Shown here piece after piece: positions 6,065 to 6,104 of a DNA stretch of 6,104 bases; the first letter of the stretch is position 1; the number at the start of each line of letters is the position of its first letter. The DNA comes from Anaerolineae bacterium (GTDB lineage Bacteria > Chloroflexota > Anaerolineae > E26-bin7), in NCBI GenBank assembly GCA_029933115.1, contig JAOZOT010000224.1, positions 1 to 6,104 of the forward strand, given 5' to 3'. Under the pieces are notes generated by a model. That model was given only the letters and a program-made list of their open reading frames with translations, had not been told where the DNA came from and did no database searches. The translations under genes and the position numbers were made by a program.

Positions 6065-6104
6065 GTGAAAGGGAAACTTTGGACCGTTTTGGCGGTCATG
6101 GTAG
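6065..6104 (+). CDS. Start of a secreted protein, probably the ABC substrate-binding protein (partial)
   Basis: Only 13 codons are present before the window ends: GTG start, then KGKLWTVLAVMV. A short basic start followed by a hydrophobic run is the beginning of a signal peptide. Directly after livHMGF, and with its own strong promoter, the likeliest product is the extracellular LIV-type binding protein (LivJ/LivK-like, often a lipoprotein in Gram-positive-type and Chloroflexota cells). The cleavage site and lipobox would lie beyond the window, so the identity rests on context. Confidence 0.6.
   Translation, partial: MKGKLWTVLAVMV

Noticed and set aside
5935..6104. Open frame from ATG 5935 running off the window as the true downstream gene
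   Set aside because: No close Shine-Dalgarno, and a composition unlike a known protein; the GTG 6065 frame has a strong site and a signal-peptide-like start.
1..6104. Minus-strand open frames opposite the transporter genes
   Set aside because: They mirror the codon structure of the + strand genes, lack ribosome sites and recognisable motifs, and are low-complexity shadows. No tRNA, rRNA or CRISPR repeats were seen.

Overview
The window is a stretch of bacterial ABC-transporter genes, all on the + strand. It holds the ATPase of a polar amino acid importer (ATG at 81), followed by a complete branched-chain amino acid (LIV, hydrophobic amino acid) importer cassette in the order livH-livM-livG-livF (1024-5767). 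At the right edge is the first codons of what looks like a secreted substrate-binding protein (from GTG 6065). The tight spacing (26, 1 and 1 nt between the liv genes), the mid-range GC by eye and the strong Shine-Dalgarno sequences suit many bacteria. The enlarged permeases and the palindromic 'CGTAGT-GCGACT' type repeat remind me of Chloroflexota (Anaerolineae-like), but this is an impression from style, not a proven assignment.

Layout: 1-80 is the possible tail of an upstream gene. 81-851 is a GlnQ/HisP-type ATPase. 852-1023 is intergenic and is mostly filled by a 115-bp imperfect palindrome (872-986) that looks like a MITE/REP element. 1024-2376 is LivH with an unusual N-terminus: an extra membrane segment, then about 95 residues resembling the N-terminal region of the molybdopterin molybdenumtransferase MoeA, then an ordinary LivH permease. 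2403-4277 is LivM with about 300 extra N-terminal residues containing about eight predicted membrane segments before the ordinary LivM core. 4279-5052 is LivG and 5054-5767 is LivF. 5768-6064 is a gene-free leader with a perfect consensus sigma-70 promoter and a roughly 250-nt structured 5' UTR. From 6065 a truncated signal-peptide-like reading frame runs off the window.

How they work together: LivH and LivM form the membrane channel, and LivG and LivF are the two ATPases that power it. The solute is delivered by a lipoprotein binding protein, probably the truncated gene at the right edge, which can be made from its own strong promoter and possibly also by readthrough, since no terminator follows livF. 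The GlnQ-type ATPase belongs to a different (polar amino acid) importer whose permease and binding protein would lie to the left.

Most worth a second look: the MoeA-like module placed, by topology reasoning, on the outside of the membrane in LivH; the large membrane extension of LivM; and the leader RNA before the binding-protein gene, where the 5' strand of a long stem is also complementary to the Shine-Dalgarno sequence.
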